Shown here piece after piece: positions 33,772-42,674 of a DNA stretch of 64,000 nucleotides. The notes under the pieces were generated by a model. It did no database searches. It saw nothing but the letters and a program-made list of their open reading frames with translations, and was not told the origin of the DNA. The position numbers and the translations under genes were made by a program. The stretch lies in the NCBI RefSeq assembly GCF_010548305.1, contig NZ_JAAGLV010000002.1:616662-680661 (forward strand), given 5' to 3'. Origin of the DNA: Streptomyces sp. SID13031 (GTDB lineage Bacteria > Actinomycetota > Actinomycetes > Propionibacteriales > Kribbellaceae). Every line of letters starts with the position of its first letter. The stretch's first letter is position 1.

Positions 33772-34803
33772 ATGGCTGACTTCGTCCCGGGACTCGAGCT
33801 GAGCAGGCTGTTCTACTCCGAAGCCGTCCGGCCGATCCTGGAGTCGAGATTCCCAGGCCTGGAACACAGTGCGGCGCTGATCGGGCGCGGCTCGGAGGTG
33901 CTCGGCTTCGACGACGAACTGTCGACCGATCACGACTGGAAACCACGCGTGCTGCTCTTCCTGCGGGAGGAGAACGCGGCGGTCGGGGAGACGTTGCAGC
34001 GGGAGTTGCCCGCGGAGTACAGGGGAAGACCGATCGATTTCGCCGCGCCCGGCATCCTTGGGTCGGTCGAGGTGCATACGGTCCGCAGCTACTTCCAGGA
34101 CAACCTGAGCCTCGACGTGGACGGCGAGATCGCGGCCTTCGACTGGCTGACCTTTCCGGAGCAGGGGCTCCGGACGTTCACGGCCGGCGCTGTCCACCAC
34201 GACGAGGTCGGCCTGCAAGCGGTCCGCGACCGGCTCGCCTACTACCCGCACGATGTCTGGCTCTATCTCCTGGTGGCCGGCTGGTGGCGCGTGCACCCGG
34301 AGATGAACCTGGTCGGCAGAACCGGCTCGGTGGGGGACGAGGTCGGGTCGGCGGTGCTCGGGGCGCGGCTCGTCTCGGACCTGATGCGGCTTTGCTTCCT
34401 GATGGAGCGGCAGTACGCGCCGTACTCGAAGTGGTTCGGCACGGCGTTCTCCCGACTCGAGTGCGGCCCCGAGCTCGAGCCGATCCTGTCGAAGGTGCTG
34501 CATGCTGGGACCTGGCAGGAACGCGAGAGCGCCCTCGTGACGGCGTACGAGAAGGTCGGCGCGATGCACAACGCGCTGCAACTCACCGAGCCGGTCAGTA
34601 TCGGCGTCGAGCAGATGTGGGACCGGCCGTTCAAGGTCGCCTGGGCCGACTACCCGGGCCTGCTGGCGGCCCAGATCCAGGATCCGGCCGTGCTGAGCCT
34701 GCTGAAGAGATGGCCCGTCGGCCCGGTCGACCAGTTCCGTGAGCTGATGTGGCGACCGCACAACCGCACCCTGCTCCTGCGGGTCCTCGGAGAGGAGGAA
34801 TGA
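33772..34803 (+). CDS. DUF4037 domain protein
   Basis: A 343-residue soluble protein. The stretch ALIGRGSEVLGFDDELSTDH near residue 38 is the signature of DUF4037 and resembles a nucleotidyltransferase GS-x-D-x-D active site. Later LRLCFLMERQYAPYSKWFGT is also conserved. Function is unknown; relation to aminoglycoside-type nucleotidyltransferases is suggested only by the motif. It lies 18 bp after the PASTA gene and is followed by a strong terminator. Confidence 0.82.
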   Translation: MADFVPGLELSRLFYSEAVRPILESRFPGLEHSAALIGRGSEVLGFDDELSTDHDWKPRVLLFLREENAAVGETLQRELPAEYRGRPIDFAAPGILGSVEVHTVRSYFQDNLSLDVDGEIAAFDWLTFPEQGLRTFTAGAVHHDEVGLQAVRDRLAYYPHDVWLYLLVAGWWRVHPEMNLVGRTGSVGDEVGSAVLGARLVSDLMRLCFLMERQYAPYSKWFGTAFSRLECGPELEPILSKVLHAGTWQERESALVTAYEKVGAMHNALQLTEPVSIGVEQMWDRPFKVAWADYPGLLAAQIQDPAVLSLLKRWPVGPVDQFRELMWRPHNRTLLLRVLGEEE

Positions 34804-34806
34804 CAA

Positions 34807-34832
34807 AAGCCCAGGTCGAGTGACCTGGGCTT
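34807..34832 (+). terminator. Stem-loop terminator
   Basis: AAGCCCAGGTC and GACCTGGGCTT form a perfect 11-bp stem with a GAGT loop, right after the DUF4037 stop. It can serve both this gene and the convergent secreted-protein gene. Confidence 0.82.
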
Positions 34833-34877
34833 CTGCCGGTACTACGTCTTCGTGGTGCTCAGTGCATCAGGCGAAAG

Positions 34878-35849
34878 TCACTCGCCGATGAGCTGGTAGT
34901 CGCCGGTGTACATGAAGTGCACCGTCGCGTCCTGCGGCAGCGCGACGCTACCGATGGTGTTGACGACGGTCGCCGCGCCCTTCGCCCGGCTCATCGCGTA
35001 CACGGTGGCCGTGTTGTTCGCGTTGTTGAAGCCGGTGAGCAGCGTGCCGCCGTTGTTGCCGCAGCGCTGGGCGATGAGCTGGTGGTAGGCGCCGAAGCCG
35101 GTCGTGCGGACCGCCTTGAGGGTGCCCTTCAGCTGCTGCGTGATGGGGAGGTGGATGGTGTAGATGGCGCCGGTCTTGGTGATCCCGAGAAGCGTGTCGT
35201 AGGTCGCGGTCTCGGCGATCGTGGTGATCGACTTGAACGACTTGTAGCCGAGCGCGCTGCCGGCGGCCGAGACCGGGCCGGTCGTGCCGTTGATGCTGTA
35301 GCGGTACAGCGTGCCGTTCGTGTTCAGGCCGTAGAGGAACATGTGTCCCGCGCCGGTCGACTCGTTGTAGTAGGTCGAGCTCGCCAGGGAGGTGAAGCTA
35401 CCCCAGCCGGTGCCGAGCCGCTTCGAGCTGACCACCGGAACTGTTGTTTGCGGGGTCTTGTACGACTCGGCGGTGGCGTACAGGCTGCCGCTCACCAGGA
35501 CGAATCCGGCGTAGTAGTGGGTGGTGCCCGAACCCTGCCAGTCGTACCAGGTCGAGCTGGCGCGGATACCGAACAGCTTGTACGGCTTGTACGGCGGCGC
35601 GGTCACCGGCTTGGTCGCGATGATCCGGTAGCCGGCGTTCTGACCGGCGGCGGTCACGGCGCCGACCTCGACCTGGCAGGCCCCCGCAGCTGCCGGCGCC
35701 TTGGCCTGCGGCTTTGCCAGCCCCTCCGCCAGCGACTGGCGACTCGGCTGGGGCTTGCCCTGCACCTCTGCGGTGGCCTGGTTGGCCGCCACAGCCCCCG
35801 TGACCAGGCTCAGCCCGGCCACTGCAAGAGCAAAACGACGAATTCTCAT
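34878..35849 (-). CDS. Secreted protein with tachylectin-like repeats
   Basis: A 323-residue protein with a clear signal peptide (MRIRRFALAVAGLSLVTGAV, cleavage near residue 27). The mature part has repeats such as MFLYGLNTNGTLYRYSI and DTLLGITKTGAIYTIHLP, spaced as in tachylectin-2 type beta-propellers that bind sugars. It has one Cys pair candidate (GACQVEV, AQRCGNNG). I chose ATG 35849 because the signal peptide begins there. Role is probably carbohydrate binding outside the cell (inference). Confidence 0.75.
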   Translation of the reverse strand: MRIRRFALAVAGLSLVTGAVAANQATAEVQGKPQPSRQSLAEGLAKPQAKAPAAAGACQVEVGAVTAAGQNAGYRIIATKPVTAPPYKPYKLFGIRASSTWYDWQGSGTTHYYAGFVLVSGSLYATAESYKTPQTTVPVVSSKRLGTGWGSFTSLASSTYYNESTGAGHMFLYGLNTNGTLYRYSINGTTGPVSAAGSALGYKSFKSITTIAETATYDTLLGITKTGAIYTIHLPITQQLKGTLKAVRTTGFGAYHQLIAQRCGNNGGTLLTGFNNANNTATVYAMSRAKGAATVVNTIGSVALPQDATVHFMYTGDYQLIGE

Positions 35850-35948
35850 CTGCAGACTCTCCCTAAGTACTCGATGTCCCCCGGGGGCTTCTCGCACCGA
35901 CGAATGTCCCGATCACCGTAGCGACTCAGGGGTCCATACCAGAAAGTC

Positions 35949-35966
35949 GTTGCAACAACCTGCAAC
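35949..35966. promoter_or_regulatory. Inverted repeat GTTGCA-N6-TGCAAC between divergent secreted-protein genes
   Basis: Perfect 6-bp arms around ACAACC. The 17-bp core differs by one base from the site at 2751-2767. It is 100 bp from the leftward start and 131 bp from the rightward start. Confidence 0.5.
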
Positions 35967-36096
35967 CAGCGTGTCGAGTGTTGCGGGCCGGGCAGCCGGC
36001 GTGTCGGTCCGCGTTCATCTGCGCTCCATCCAGGGAAAAGACGCTGGGGTCCGCCCCGTCGGTACGCCTCCCGTCCGATCCGTCCGAGGGACCTTG

Positions 36097-37044
36097 ATGC
36101 ATGCCGTCAGTCGTGTCGCTGTAGTCCTGCTGCTTGCCGCCGTCTCCACCTTGGTCGGCGCGCAGAGCCAGGTCGCGGCCGCGGACGCCTCGTGGGAGGT
36201 CAAGCCGGCGGCGACCATCTTCGGGTCGAACCGGCCGAGCTACAGCTACACCCTGCCCCGCGGCGGCCAACTCAAGGACGCCCTGGTCGTCGTCAACCGG
36301 GGCAAGACGCCGCTCGTGCTTTCCCTGTACGGCGCCGACGCGTTCACCACCGACGAGGGCCAGCTCGAGTTGCTGGGCAGGGACTCGAAGTCGACCGACA
36401 TCGGCTCCTGGGTCCAGCTCAGCCGGTCCACCGTGAAGGTCCCACCCGGCCAGTCGGTCGATGTACCGTTCCGGGTCGCCCTCCCCGACACCGCTGCGCC
36501 CGGCGACCATCTGGGCGGGATCGTCACGTCAGTGCGAGGAGCCGGTACTTCGGAACAGCGAGTCGGGATCAAGATCCGGCTGCGAGTAAGCGGTGAACTC
36601 AGGCCAGCCCTGGCTGTCGAGGACCTGAAGGTGCACTACTCAGGTACTCCGAATCCCTTCGGAACCGGCAGCGCCACGGTCACCTACACCGTCCACAACA
36701 CCGGCAACGCGATCGTCGCGGCCCGCCAAGCGGCCTCTGTCACCGGCCCCTTCGGCCTCTACTCGGCACACCCGACCCAACTCGCCGACTCTCCTCAACT
36801 CTTGCCAGGCGAGTCTTGGAAGGTCTCCACCCCGATCCACGGAGTCCCGCCCGCCATCCGCCTGACCGGCACGGTCTCCGTAGTACCGCTGCTGAGATCG
36901 GCTGCCCAACCAGCCAGCGCCGCCACCACCCACACGCTGACGATCCCTTGGACCTTGCTACTCCTCATCGCCGCCTGCACGGCAGCAGCCGCCTTCCTCA
37001 TCACCCGCCACCGCCACAGACGCCGCCCCGCCCACGCCCGATGA
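36097..37044 (+). CDS. Surface-anchored protein of DUF916 (WxL-binding-like) type
   Basis: A 315-residue protein with a signal peptide (about 1-29), an immunoglobulin-like domain resembling DUF916 (residues 35-160; VNRGKTPLVLSLYGADAFTT and APGDHLGGIVTSV), a second beta domain (about 165-265), and a C-terminal transmembrane helix (about 280-300, TIPWTLLLLIAACTAAAAFL) followed by a basic tail RHRHRRRPAHAR. DUF916 proteins in firmicutes assemble surface complexes; in actinomycetes the role is unknown. I chose ATG 36097, where the signal begins. Confidence 0.8.
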   Translation: MHAVSRVAVVLLLAAVSTLVGAQSQVAAADASWEVKPAATIFGSNRPSYSYTLPRGGQLKDALVVVNRGKTPLVLSLYGADAFTTDEGQLELLGRDSKSTDIGSWVQLSRSTVKVPPGQSVDVPFRVALPDTAAPGDHLGGIVTSVRGAGTSEQRVGIKIRLRVSGELRPALAVEDLKVHYSGTPNPFGTGSATVTYTVHNTGNAIVAARQAASVTGPFGLYSAHPTQLADSPQLLPGESWKVSTPIHGVPPAIRLTGTVSVVPLLRSAAQPASAATTHTLTIPWTLLLLIAACTAAAAFLITRHRHRRRPAHAR

Positions 37045-37106
37045 CCGTCTCGGCAACAACCTGACATCTCCACCCGCTGCTCCGGTGGTACCAGCAAAAT
37101 CGGAGG

Positions 37107-37262
37107 GTGATCCCAGCAGTCAGCTACCTCGCTGTCACCGGAGTACTGGCCGCCGGGTTGCGTGATCGGCAGGACAACACTCCCTTGCACCTGGCGTACT
37201 ACTACGAGAGTCAGGCGAGCATCGACCGGCTCCGGGAGTCGGGGGCCGACGAGTCGAGGCTC
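37107..37262 (+). pseudogene. Fragment of an ankyrin-repeat protein
   Basis: The frame from GTG 37107 reads MIPAVSYLAVTGVLAAGL, then RDRQDNTPLHLAYYYESQAS and IDRLRESGADESR. D-x-x-TPLHLA with RLRESGAD is a good ankyrin-repeat match. Similarity stops near 37262, where the DNA becomes the inner end of an oppositely oriented membrane-protein fragment. One repeat is too little for a working protein, so this is a remnant. Confidence 0.5.
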
Positions 37263-37491
37263 GGGCGCCGGACTTGCCGTCCGCCGGCTTCGAATCGTCG
37301 CTCGCCCGGAGCAGTACGACCGCGCCGATCGCGATCACGACGACCAGTACCAGCCCGAGCGCGCCGATCAGGATCAGCAGCCCACGACTCCGCTTCGGCG
37401 GCGGTCCGTACTGCGGCGGCCCGTACTGCGGGGGCCCTCCGTACGGCGGCCCGCCCGGCGGTGGCGGCGGGAACTGATTCGGTTGCGACAT
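37263..37491 (-). pseudogene. 5' fragment of a Pro-rich single-pass membrane protein
   Basis: Starting at 37491 the protein reads MSQPNQFPPPPPGGPPYGGP, continues with PPQYGP repeats, then a basic stop-transfer and one transmembrane helix (LLILIGALGLVLVVVIAIGA), ending DDSKPADGKSGAR. This is the usual N-terminal architecture of actinomycete DUF4333/DUF4352-type secreted domains, but the extracellular domain is missing. Beyond about 37263 the open frame continues to 37135 through unrelated DNA that, on the other strand, encodes the ankyrin fragment. A deletion or fusion is likely. Confidence 0.55.
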
Positions 37492-37594
37492 GCCAGCAGA
37501 TGCTACGCGGCACCGGGGGGACCGACCCGCTATCGTGATTGTTAACCGGTTGACTATCGGTTATCGTGCGAGTCATGGATGGAAGGAGACCGGT

Positions 37595-38542
37595 GTGAAG
37601 CTCACCATGCGGGTGGTCACCGTGCTGGCGGCGTTGAGTGGGCAGCCGATCCGGTTGTCGAGCGTCGCGGCGCCGGACAGCGATCCCGACAGCGTCGTCA
37701 TCGCTCCGGACCCGCGGGTGCAGATCAGTCCCGGCCGTGAAACCCGTTCCCACAAAGGGATCCCGTATGCCGGGCCGTCGAGCAAGTTGCGGATGGACGT
37801 TCTCGTCCCGCCTGGCAACGGCCCGCATCCGGTCGTGCTCTATCTGCCCGGTGGGGGATTCGTGTCGGCGCGCCGGCAGATGGCGGGCAAACAGCGCCGG
37901 TACGTCGCTGAGGCCGGCTTCGTGGTCGCGAGCATCGACTACCGGACGACCGCGGTCGGAGCCACCTACCGCGATGGGCTGATGGACGTCGGTACCGCGC
38001 TCGACTTCCTCCGATCGCACACCGCCGAGTACGGCGTCGACCCGACTCGCGTCGCCGTCTGGGGTGAGTCGGCCGGCGGCTACCTGGCCTCGATGGCCGC
38101 CACCGAACCGGAGTGCAAACTCAACGCCGCCGTCGTCTTCTTCGGTGCCTCGGATCTCAGCTCGGTCGCCGAGGGGTTCGACGCGAAGGCAGTCGCCGCC
38201 CACAGCGGGCCCAAGGCAGCAGTAGCCAAGTACGTCGTCGGTCCCGGTCGCTCGACGGCCGACCAGCTCGACGAGTTCCGGCAGGCCGATCCGGCCAACC
38301 GGGCGACCGCGGAGACGCCGGCCTTCCTGCTGCTGCACGGTGACGACGATCGCGTCATCGCGCCGAACCAGACCGCCCGCCTCCACCAGGCCCTGCTCGC
38401 GGCCGGGGTCGACAGCACCCGGTACGTGCTGAAGGGCGCCGGACACGGTGAGCTCTCGGACAATCCGGAGCCGTGGAACAGTACCGACCTGCTGGATCGA
38501 GTGGTCGACTTTCTCAAGACCCGGCTGGCCGAACGAGGGTAG
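37595..38542 (+). CDS. Alpha/beta hydrolase (esterase/BD-FAE-like)
   Basis: A 315-residue alpha/beta-hydrolase. The oxyanion-hole motif is LYLPGGGFVSARRQ, the nucleophile Ser lies in VAVWGESAGGYLASM, the acid in LLLHGDDDRVIAPNQ, and the His in LKGAGHGELSDN. It resembles the short-chain esterase / BD-FAE group that includes carbohydrate esterases. GTG 37595 has a strong GGAAGGAG site. Residues 1-30 look like a weak signal or anchor, so location is unsure. An AACCG..CGGTT inverted pair (about 37544-37562) lies upstream. Confidence 0.87.
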   Translation: MKLTMRVVTVLAALSGQPIRLSSVAAPDSDPDSVVIAPDPRVQISPGRETRSHKGIPYAGPSSKLRMDVLVPPGNGPHPVVLYLPGGGFVSARRQMAGKQRRYVAEAGFVVASIDYRTTAVGATYRDGLMDVGTALDFLRSHTAEYGVDPTRVAVWGESAGGYLASMAATEPECKLNAAVVFFGASDLSSVAEGFDAKAVAAHSGPKAAVAKYVVGPGRSTADQLDEFRQADPANRATAETPAFLLLHGDDDRVIAPNQTARLHQALLAAGVDSTRYVLKGAGHGELSDNPEPWNSTDLLDRVVDFLKTRLAERG

Positions 38543-38553
38543 AGTTCCCTGCC

Positions 38554-41289
38554 GTGAGACTGTTCGGTCGCGACGCCGAACTCGCCCAGCTCGACGCCTT
38601 CATCGGTACTGCGGCAGCCGACGGCGCAGGGTTGCTCCTGACCGGAGACCCCGGCGTCGGCAAGTCGGTATTGCTCGATGCCATCGCCGCGTCGGCGACG
38701 GGCGCAGGTGCACGCGTCATCCGGGCCGCGGGAGTCGAATTCGAAGCGGAGATGAGTTTCGCGGGCCTCCATCAGGTGATTCATCCGCTGGTGGAGGAGC
38801 TCGGCCGGCTCGGCGCTGGGCATCGCCGGGCACTCGAAGTCGCGGCCGGGCTGGACGACGGGACACCGCCGAATCAGCTGACGGTCTCCACCGCGATGCT
38901 CGCCCTCCTCACGCAGACGGCTGCCGATCAGCCTCTGCTGGTGATCGTCGACGACATGCCCTGGCTGGATCGCGTCAGCGCCGTAGTACTGGGGTTCGTC
39001 GCTCGCCGCCTGGCCGGTAGCGGGGTCGGGTTCCTGGCCGCGTTCCGGTCTGACGAGGTCAGCTTCTTCGAGCGCGGCGGTCTGCCGGAGCTCGAAGTCC
39101 GTCCGCTAGACGACCAGGCCGCGGCCGCGCTGGTCGACGACCACTTTCCCAAGCTGTCACCGCGGATCCGGCAGCGTCTGCTCGAGGATGCGCAGGGCAA
39201 TCCGCTGGCCCTGCTCGAAATGCCGATCGCCCTCAGCGGTCATCGGCCCGCCTGGACCTCGTCGACGCCACCGCCGGTCAGCCGGCGCCTGCAGTCTCTC
39301 TTCGCCTCGCGGATCAGCAACCTGCCGGAGGCGACCCGTGGGCAGCTACTACTGGCTGCGCTCGATGGCTCCGGTGAGCTGCGCATCGTTCGCGACGCAG
39401 CGGCCGCCGTGTGGGGGACACCTGCGCTGGACGCGGCCGAGAGGGCGCGACTGATCCTCGTCGACGGCGGGGCCGGGCGGGTGGCGTTTCGGCATCCGCT
39501 GACCCGTGCCGCGGTCGTCGAGCTGTCGACCAATGAAGAACGCAGCCGGGTGCACCGAGCCTTGGCCGAGCAGTTCCCGGACGACTCCGAGCGGCGTGCC
39601 TGGCATCTGGCCGAGGCCGCGACCGGTCCGGACGAAGAGGTCGCGGAGCTGCTCGAACGAGCCGCCGCCAAGGTGCAACGGCGAGGCGATCCCGTCGGCG
39701 CGATGGTCCTGCTGCTGCGCGCTGCCGACCTGAGCCCAGACGTCGAGGACCGCAAGCGGCGATCGGTGATGGCTGCCTATATCGGCGTCGACGTCACCGG
39801 CGATCTGCGCAACATGCTGGCCGTTCTCGAGCCGGGTGTACTCCGGGAGCCACCGTCGCTCGTCGTCGCCCTGGCCGGTGCGGCGTACTTGCTCCAGCGG
39901 CACGGCGCGATCGACACCGCGTACCGGATGATCCTGGGTGCGATCGAGAACTCGCCCGATCCCACCGACGCGAAGGACGAGATCCTCAACGAGGCGTTGT
40001 GGGTGCTGCAGGCGCTGACCGCGTTCGGGTCGCGGCCGGAACTCGTCGAATCGTTCCAGGCAGTGCTGGCGCAACTGCGACCGGAACCACCAGAACTCAT
40101 CCAGCTCCTGGCCAGTACCTACGTGGAGCCCGCCCGGTTGGCGTTACCGGTGCTCGACCGGCTCGACGACGTGGTCGCCGCGCTCGACGAGCAGTCCGAC
40201 CCGGGGTACATCATCCGCGTCGGGGTCGCCGCCCTGTACGCCGACAGGTTGCCGTCTTGCCGCACCGCACTCTGGAGAGCGGTCGAGCACGGCCGGGCCG
40301 GTGGCGCCATCACCGCCGGGATCGAGGCGCTGCTGCTCCTGGGATGCGACGACCTGCTCTCCGGCGACTGGGACGAAGCGTCCCGGCTGGCGGGCGAAGG
40401 GCTGGCGCTCTGCGAGGAGCACAATTACCAGCTACTCGCCTACATCTTGCGCTTCCAGCACGCGTGGATCGCCGCCGCCCGTGGCGACGAGGCCACGGTG
40501 AACACACTGACCGACGAGATGCTCCAGTGGGCCGGCTCGCGACGCGTCGGGTTCGTTCTCAACTACGCGCATCACGCCAAGGGGCTGGCTGCGCTCGGCC
40601 GGGCCGACTACGAAGCGGCGTACCAGCAGGTGTCGGCGATCAGCCCGGCCGGAACGCTGGTACCTCACTCGGCGCATGCTCTTTGGGTCATTCTGGATCT
40701 CGTCGAGGCCGCCGTACGGACCGGCCGGCACGCCGAGGCGAGGGCGCACGTGGCCGCAGTACAGGCTGCTGGTGTGAGTGGGATCTCGACTCGGCTTGCC
40801 CTTGTCGCCAGTGCTTCGGCGGCGTTGGTCGCGAGTGAGCCAGAGGACGGCAGGTTGTTCGAGGAGGCGCTGGCTACCCCGGGTGCTGAGTGCTGGCCGT
40901 TCGAGCAGGCGCGCGTTCACCTCGCTTATGGCGAACGGCTGCGCCGAGCCAAGAGTCCGAGCCAGGCGCGCAGTCAGCTCACCGCCGCCCGCGACATCTT
41001 CCACCGCCTCCGCGCCGACCCCTGGGCGAAGCGGGCCACCAGCGAGCTCCGCGCCACCGGCCTACCCGCGACCCACGCCGATGCCTTGAAGAAGATCGAC
41101 ACCCTCACGCCGCAGCAACGCGAGATCGCCCTCCTCGCGGCAGCGGGCCTCACCAACAAACAGATCGGCGACCGGCTCTACCTCTCACCCAGAACGGTCG
41201 GCACCCACCTCTACCAGCTCTTCCCCAAACTAGGCGTCACTTCCCGGGCCGCCCTCCGAGACGCCCTGGCGGATCACCCGACCAGTTGA
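38554..41289 (+). CDS. Large LuxR-family (LAL) transcriptional regulator
   Basis: A 911-residue STAND-type regulator. LFGRDAELAQLDAFIG at the start and LLLTGDPGVGKSVLLDAIAA (Walker A, about residue 28) open an AAA+/NACHT ATPase; VIVDDMPWLD is Walker B. A TPR-rich middle (about 380-830) follows, then a C-terminal LuxR helix-turn-helix (about 850-910; LTPQQREIALLAAAGLTNKQ, IGDRLYLSPRTVGTHLYQL). LAL regulators activate metabolic or antibiotic genes in response to ligand. GTG 38554 fits the family start and lies 12 bp after the hydrolase gene, a likely partner. Confidence 0.93.
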   Translation: MRLFGRDAELAQLDAFIGTAAADGAGLLLTGDPGVGKSVLLDAIAASATGAGARVIRAAGVEFEAEMSFAGLHQVIHPLVEELGRLGAGHRRALEVAAGLDDGTPPNQLTVSTAMLALLTQTAADQPLLVIVDDMPWLDRVSAVVLGFVARRLAGSGVGFLAAFRSDEVSFFERGGLPELEVRPLDDQAAAALVDDHFPKLSPRIRQRLLEDAQGNPLALLEMPIALSGHRPAWTSSTPPPVSRRLQSLFASRISNLPEATRGQLLLAALDGSGELRIVRDAAAAVWGTPALDAAERARLILVDGGAGRVAFRHPLTRAAVVELSTNEERSRVHRALAEQFPDDSERRAWHLAEAATGPDEEVAELLERAAAKVQRRGDPVGAMVLLLRAADLSPDVEDRKRRSVMAAYIGVDVTGDLRNMLAVLEPGVLREPPSLVVALAGAAYLLQRHGAIDTAYRMILGAIENSPDPTDAKDEILNEALWVLQALTAFGSRPELVESFQAVLAQLRPEPPELIQLLASTYVEPARLALPVLDRLDDVVAALDEQSDPGYIIRVGVAALYADRLPSCRTALWRAVEHGRAGGAITAGIEALLLLGCDDLLSGDWDEASRLAGEGLALCEEHNYQLLAYILRFQHAWIAAARGDEATVNTLTDEMLQWAGSRRVGFVLNYAHHAKGLAALGRADYEAAYQQVSAISPAGTLVPHSAHALWVILDLVEAAVRTGRHAEARAHVAAVQAAGVSGISTRLALVASASAALVASEPEDGRLFEEALATPGAECWPFEQARVHLAYGERLRRAKSPSQARSQLTAARDIFHRLRADPWAKRATSELRATGLPATHADALKKIDTLTPQQREIALLAAAGLTNKQIGDRLYLSPRTVGTHLYQLFPKLGVTSRAALRDALADHPTS

Positions 41290-41486
41290 ACCCTCCACAT
41301 CGTCCCGGCCAGCCGCCAGTTGCCCCGGGCGGGTGAGTCGAGCTGGGCGAACGCCGTTCGTTCGGCCGCTGACGCTCCACAGAATTCGAGGCCGAGCGGG
41401 GTGGCTGTACACAAGGGCAGGAAGTAGTCGGGTGTTCGGCCGGGCGCCACGCTCACGGAGGCGGCGCCCGGTAGCAGTACGGGCAC
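41274..41486 (-). CDS. Possible small protein
   Basis: A 70-residue frame with strongly GC-rich third positions and an AGGA site four bases before a GTG start. The sequence, for example TPDYFLPLCTATPLGLEFCG, matches no family I recognise. It overlaps the convergent LuxR gene by 16 bp. A 9-bp perfect inverted repeat (CCGGGCGCC..GGCGCCCGG, 41438-41470) lies inside it. It may be a real small gene or the end of a lost one. Confidence 0.35.
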   Translation of the reverse strand: MPVLLPGAASVSVAPGRTPDYFLPLCTATPLGLEFCGASAAERTAFAQLDSPARGNWRLAGTMWRVQLVG

Positions 41487-41654
41487 TACTTCCTGCCGTT
41501 ATGCACACTTTCCCATTCCGCAACAGGCTCCACAGGTCGCCAGTCATTGCTATTGGCAACCAAATCCGCGTCTGGTGGCTGCTCCAAAGCCAATCCGCAC
41601 CCAGAAGCTGGCCGCCCGGGCCGCCATTGGCCGATCTCATGAGCTCGGGGTGGG

Positions 41655-42542
41655 TCAGCAGGTCTTGCGGAGGTAGGCGGCGGTGCCCGGCGTGGTGACG
41701 TCCAGGTCGCGCTGGACGATGCTGAGTTTGGCGCCGTAGGCAGTGCAGGCCTTGCGGAGACCGCCTGGGGTGTACTCGATGACCAGCACGTTGTTGTCGA
41801 AGGCGTCGGCGTAGGTGGCGCATTCGTCGTACTGGCCGCACTCTTCGGAGACCGCGAAGTCGAGGCCGACGGTTGCGCGGTCGGTGGCCAGGTCGGCGGT
41901 GTTCTTCTGGGCGATGGCCAGGTTGCGGGTGTGCGCGTGGGTGGCCAGCAGGGTGAGGAACTCCTTGGCCTGGTCGGCGGTCAGGAGGTTCTTCGAGCGG
42001 GTGTAGCTGTCGTAGTTGTCGGGCTCGACGGCTTGGTAGCCGCTCGTGGCGCAGCCGTCGATCCAGGTGTTGACCTTGGTGGCGATCCGCTGGCGTTTGT
42101 CGGCGGTACGGAGGTCGAGCAGGGGTTCGTCCCAGTCCTCGTCGATGACGAGCTTGCCGGCGGCGTCGTGGAGCAACAGGTCCTGGTCCCAGTCGTCCTG
42201 CTCGCCGGGCTGGGTCTGGAAGGCGTTGACGTAGCAGACGTTGTAGAGCCCCTTGGCGATCGGCGCGGTGCGATCGCGGGTGACGATGCCGACGCCGGCC
42301 GGTGGCGGGTACGGCCCACCGAGCTGGTAGTCGAATCCGGCGTGCTGTGGTGGCAACGTGAGCGCATCAGGTGCCTTCGGCAACGAAGGTGACGGCGTGG
42401 AGGTCGTCGCATCCGGCTTGTCCGTCGCGGCGGGCTCGGACTCCGGCGACCGATTCAGCAGTACGACGAGACCGGCGATCACCACCGCCCCGCCCAGCAG
42501 ACCGATCAGCAGATAACGAACGCGCGGACGAACAGGGGACAC
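41655..42542 (-). CDS. Endo-alpha-1,4-polygalactosaminidase-like glycoside hydrolase (GH114)
   Basis: A 295-residue exported protein: membrane anchor (about residues 8-28, RYLLIGLLGGAVVIAGLVVL), a Pro/Thr/Ser linker, and a GH114 (TM1410-like) TIM-barrel domain. Conserved features are HAGFDYQLGGPYPPP, NVCYVNAF, DEDWDEPLLDLR, GYQAVEPDNYDSY and FAVSEECGQYDECATY. GH114 enzymes cleave alpha-1,4-galactosamine polymers such as fungal or biofilm pel/GAG polysaccharide. The start is GTG. Acidic residues in EPDNYD and SEEC are likely catalytic. Confidence 0.88.
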   Translation of the reverse strand: MSPVRPRVRYLLIGLLGGAVVIAGLVVLLNRSPESEPAATDKPDATTSTPSPSLPKAPDALTLPPQHAGFDYQLGGPYPPPAGVGIVTRDRTAPIAKGLYNVCYVNAFQTQPGEQDDWDQDLLLHDAAGKLVIDEDWDEPLLDLRTADKRQRIATKVNTWIDGCATSGYQAVEPDNYDSYTRSKNLLTADQAKEFLTLLATHAHTRNLAIAQKNTADLATDRATVGLDFAVSEECGQYDECATYADAFDNNVLVIEYTPGGLRKACTAYGAKLSIVQRDLDVTTPGTAAYLRKTC

Positions 42543-42674
42543 GGAGACTCCATCGATCGGTCGAACCCAGTATTGCGTCCAGACGATGCTAGGAGTGATG
42601 ACCCCACAGACTCGTTAGATTTGCCCTGTCGCGGGCGCTGGGGTGCCGTGGCGGCAACCTGGGGGAGGGTTCAC

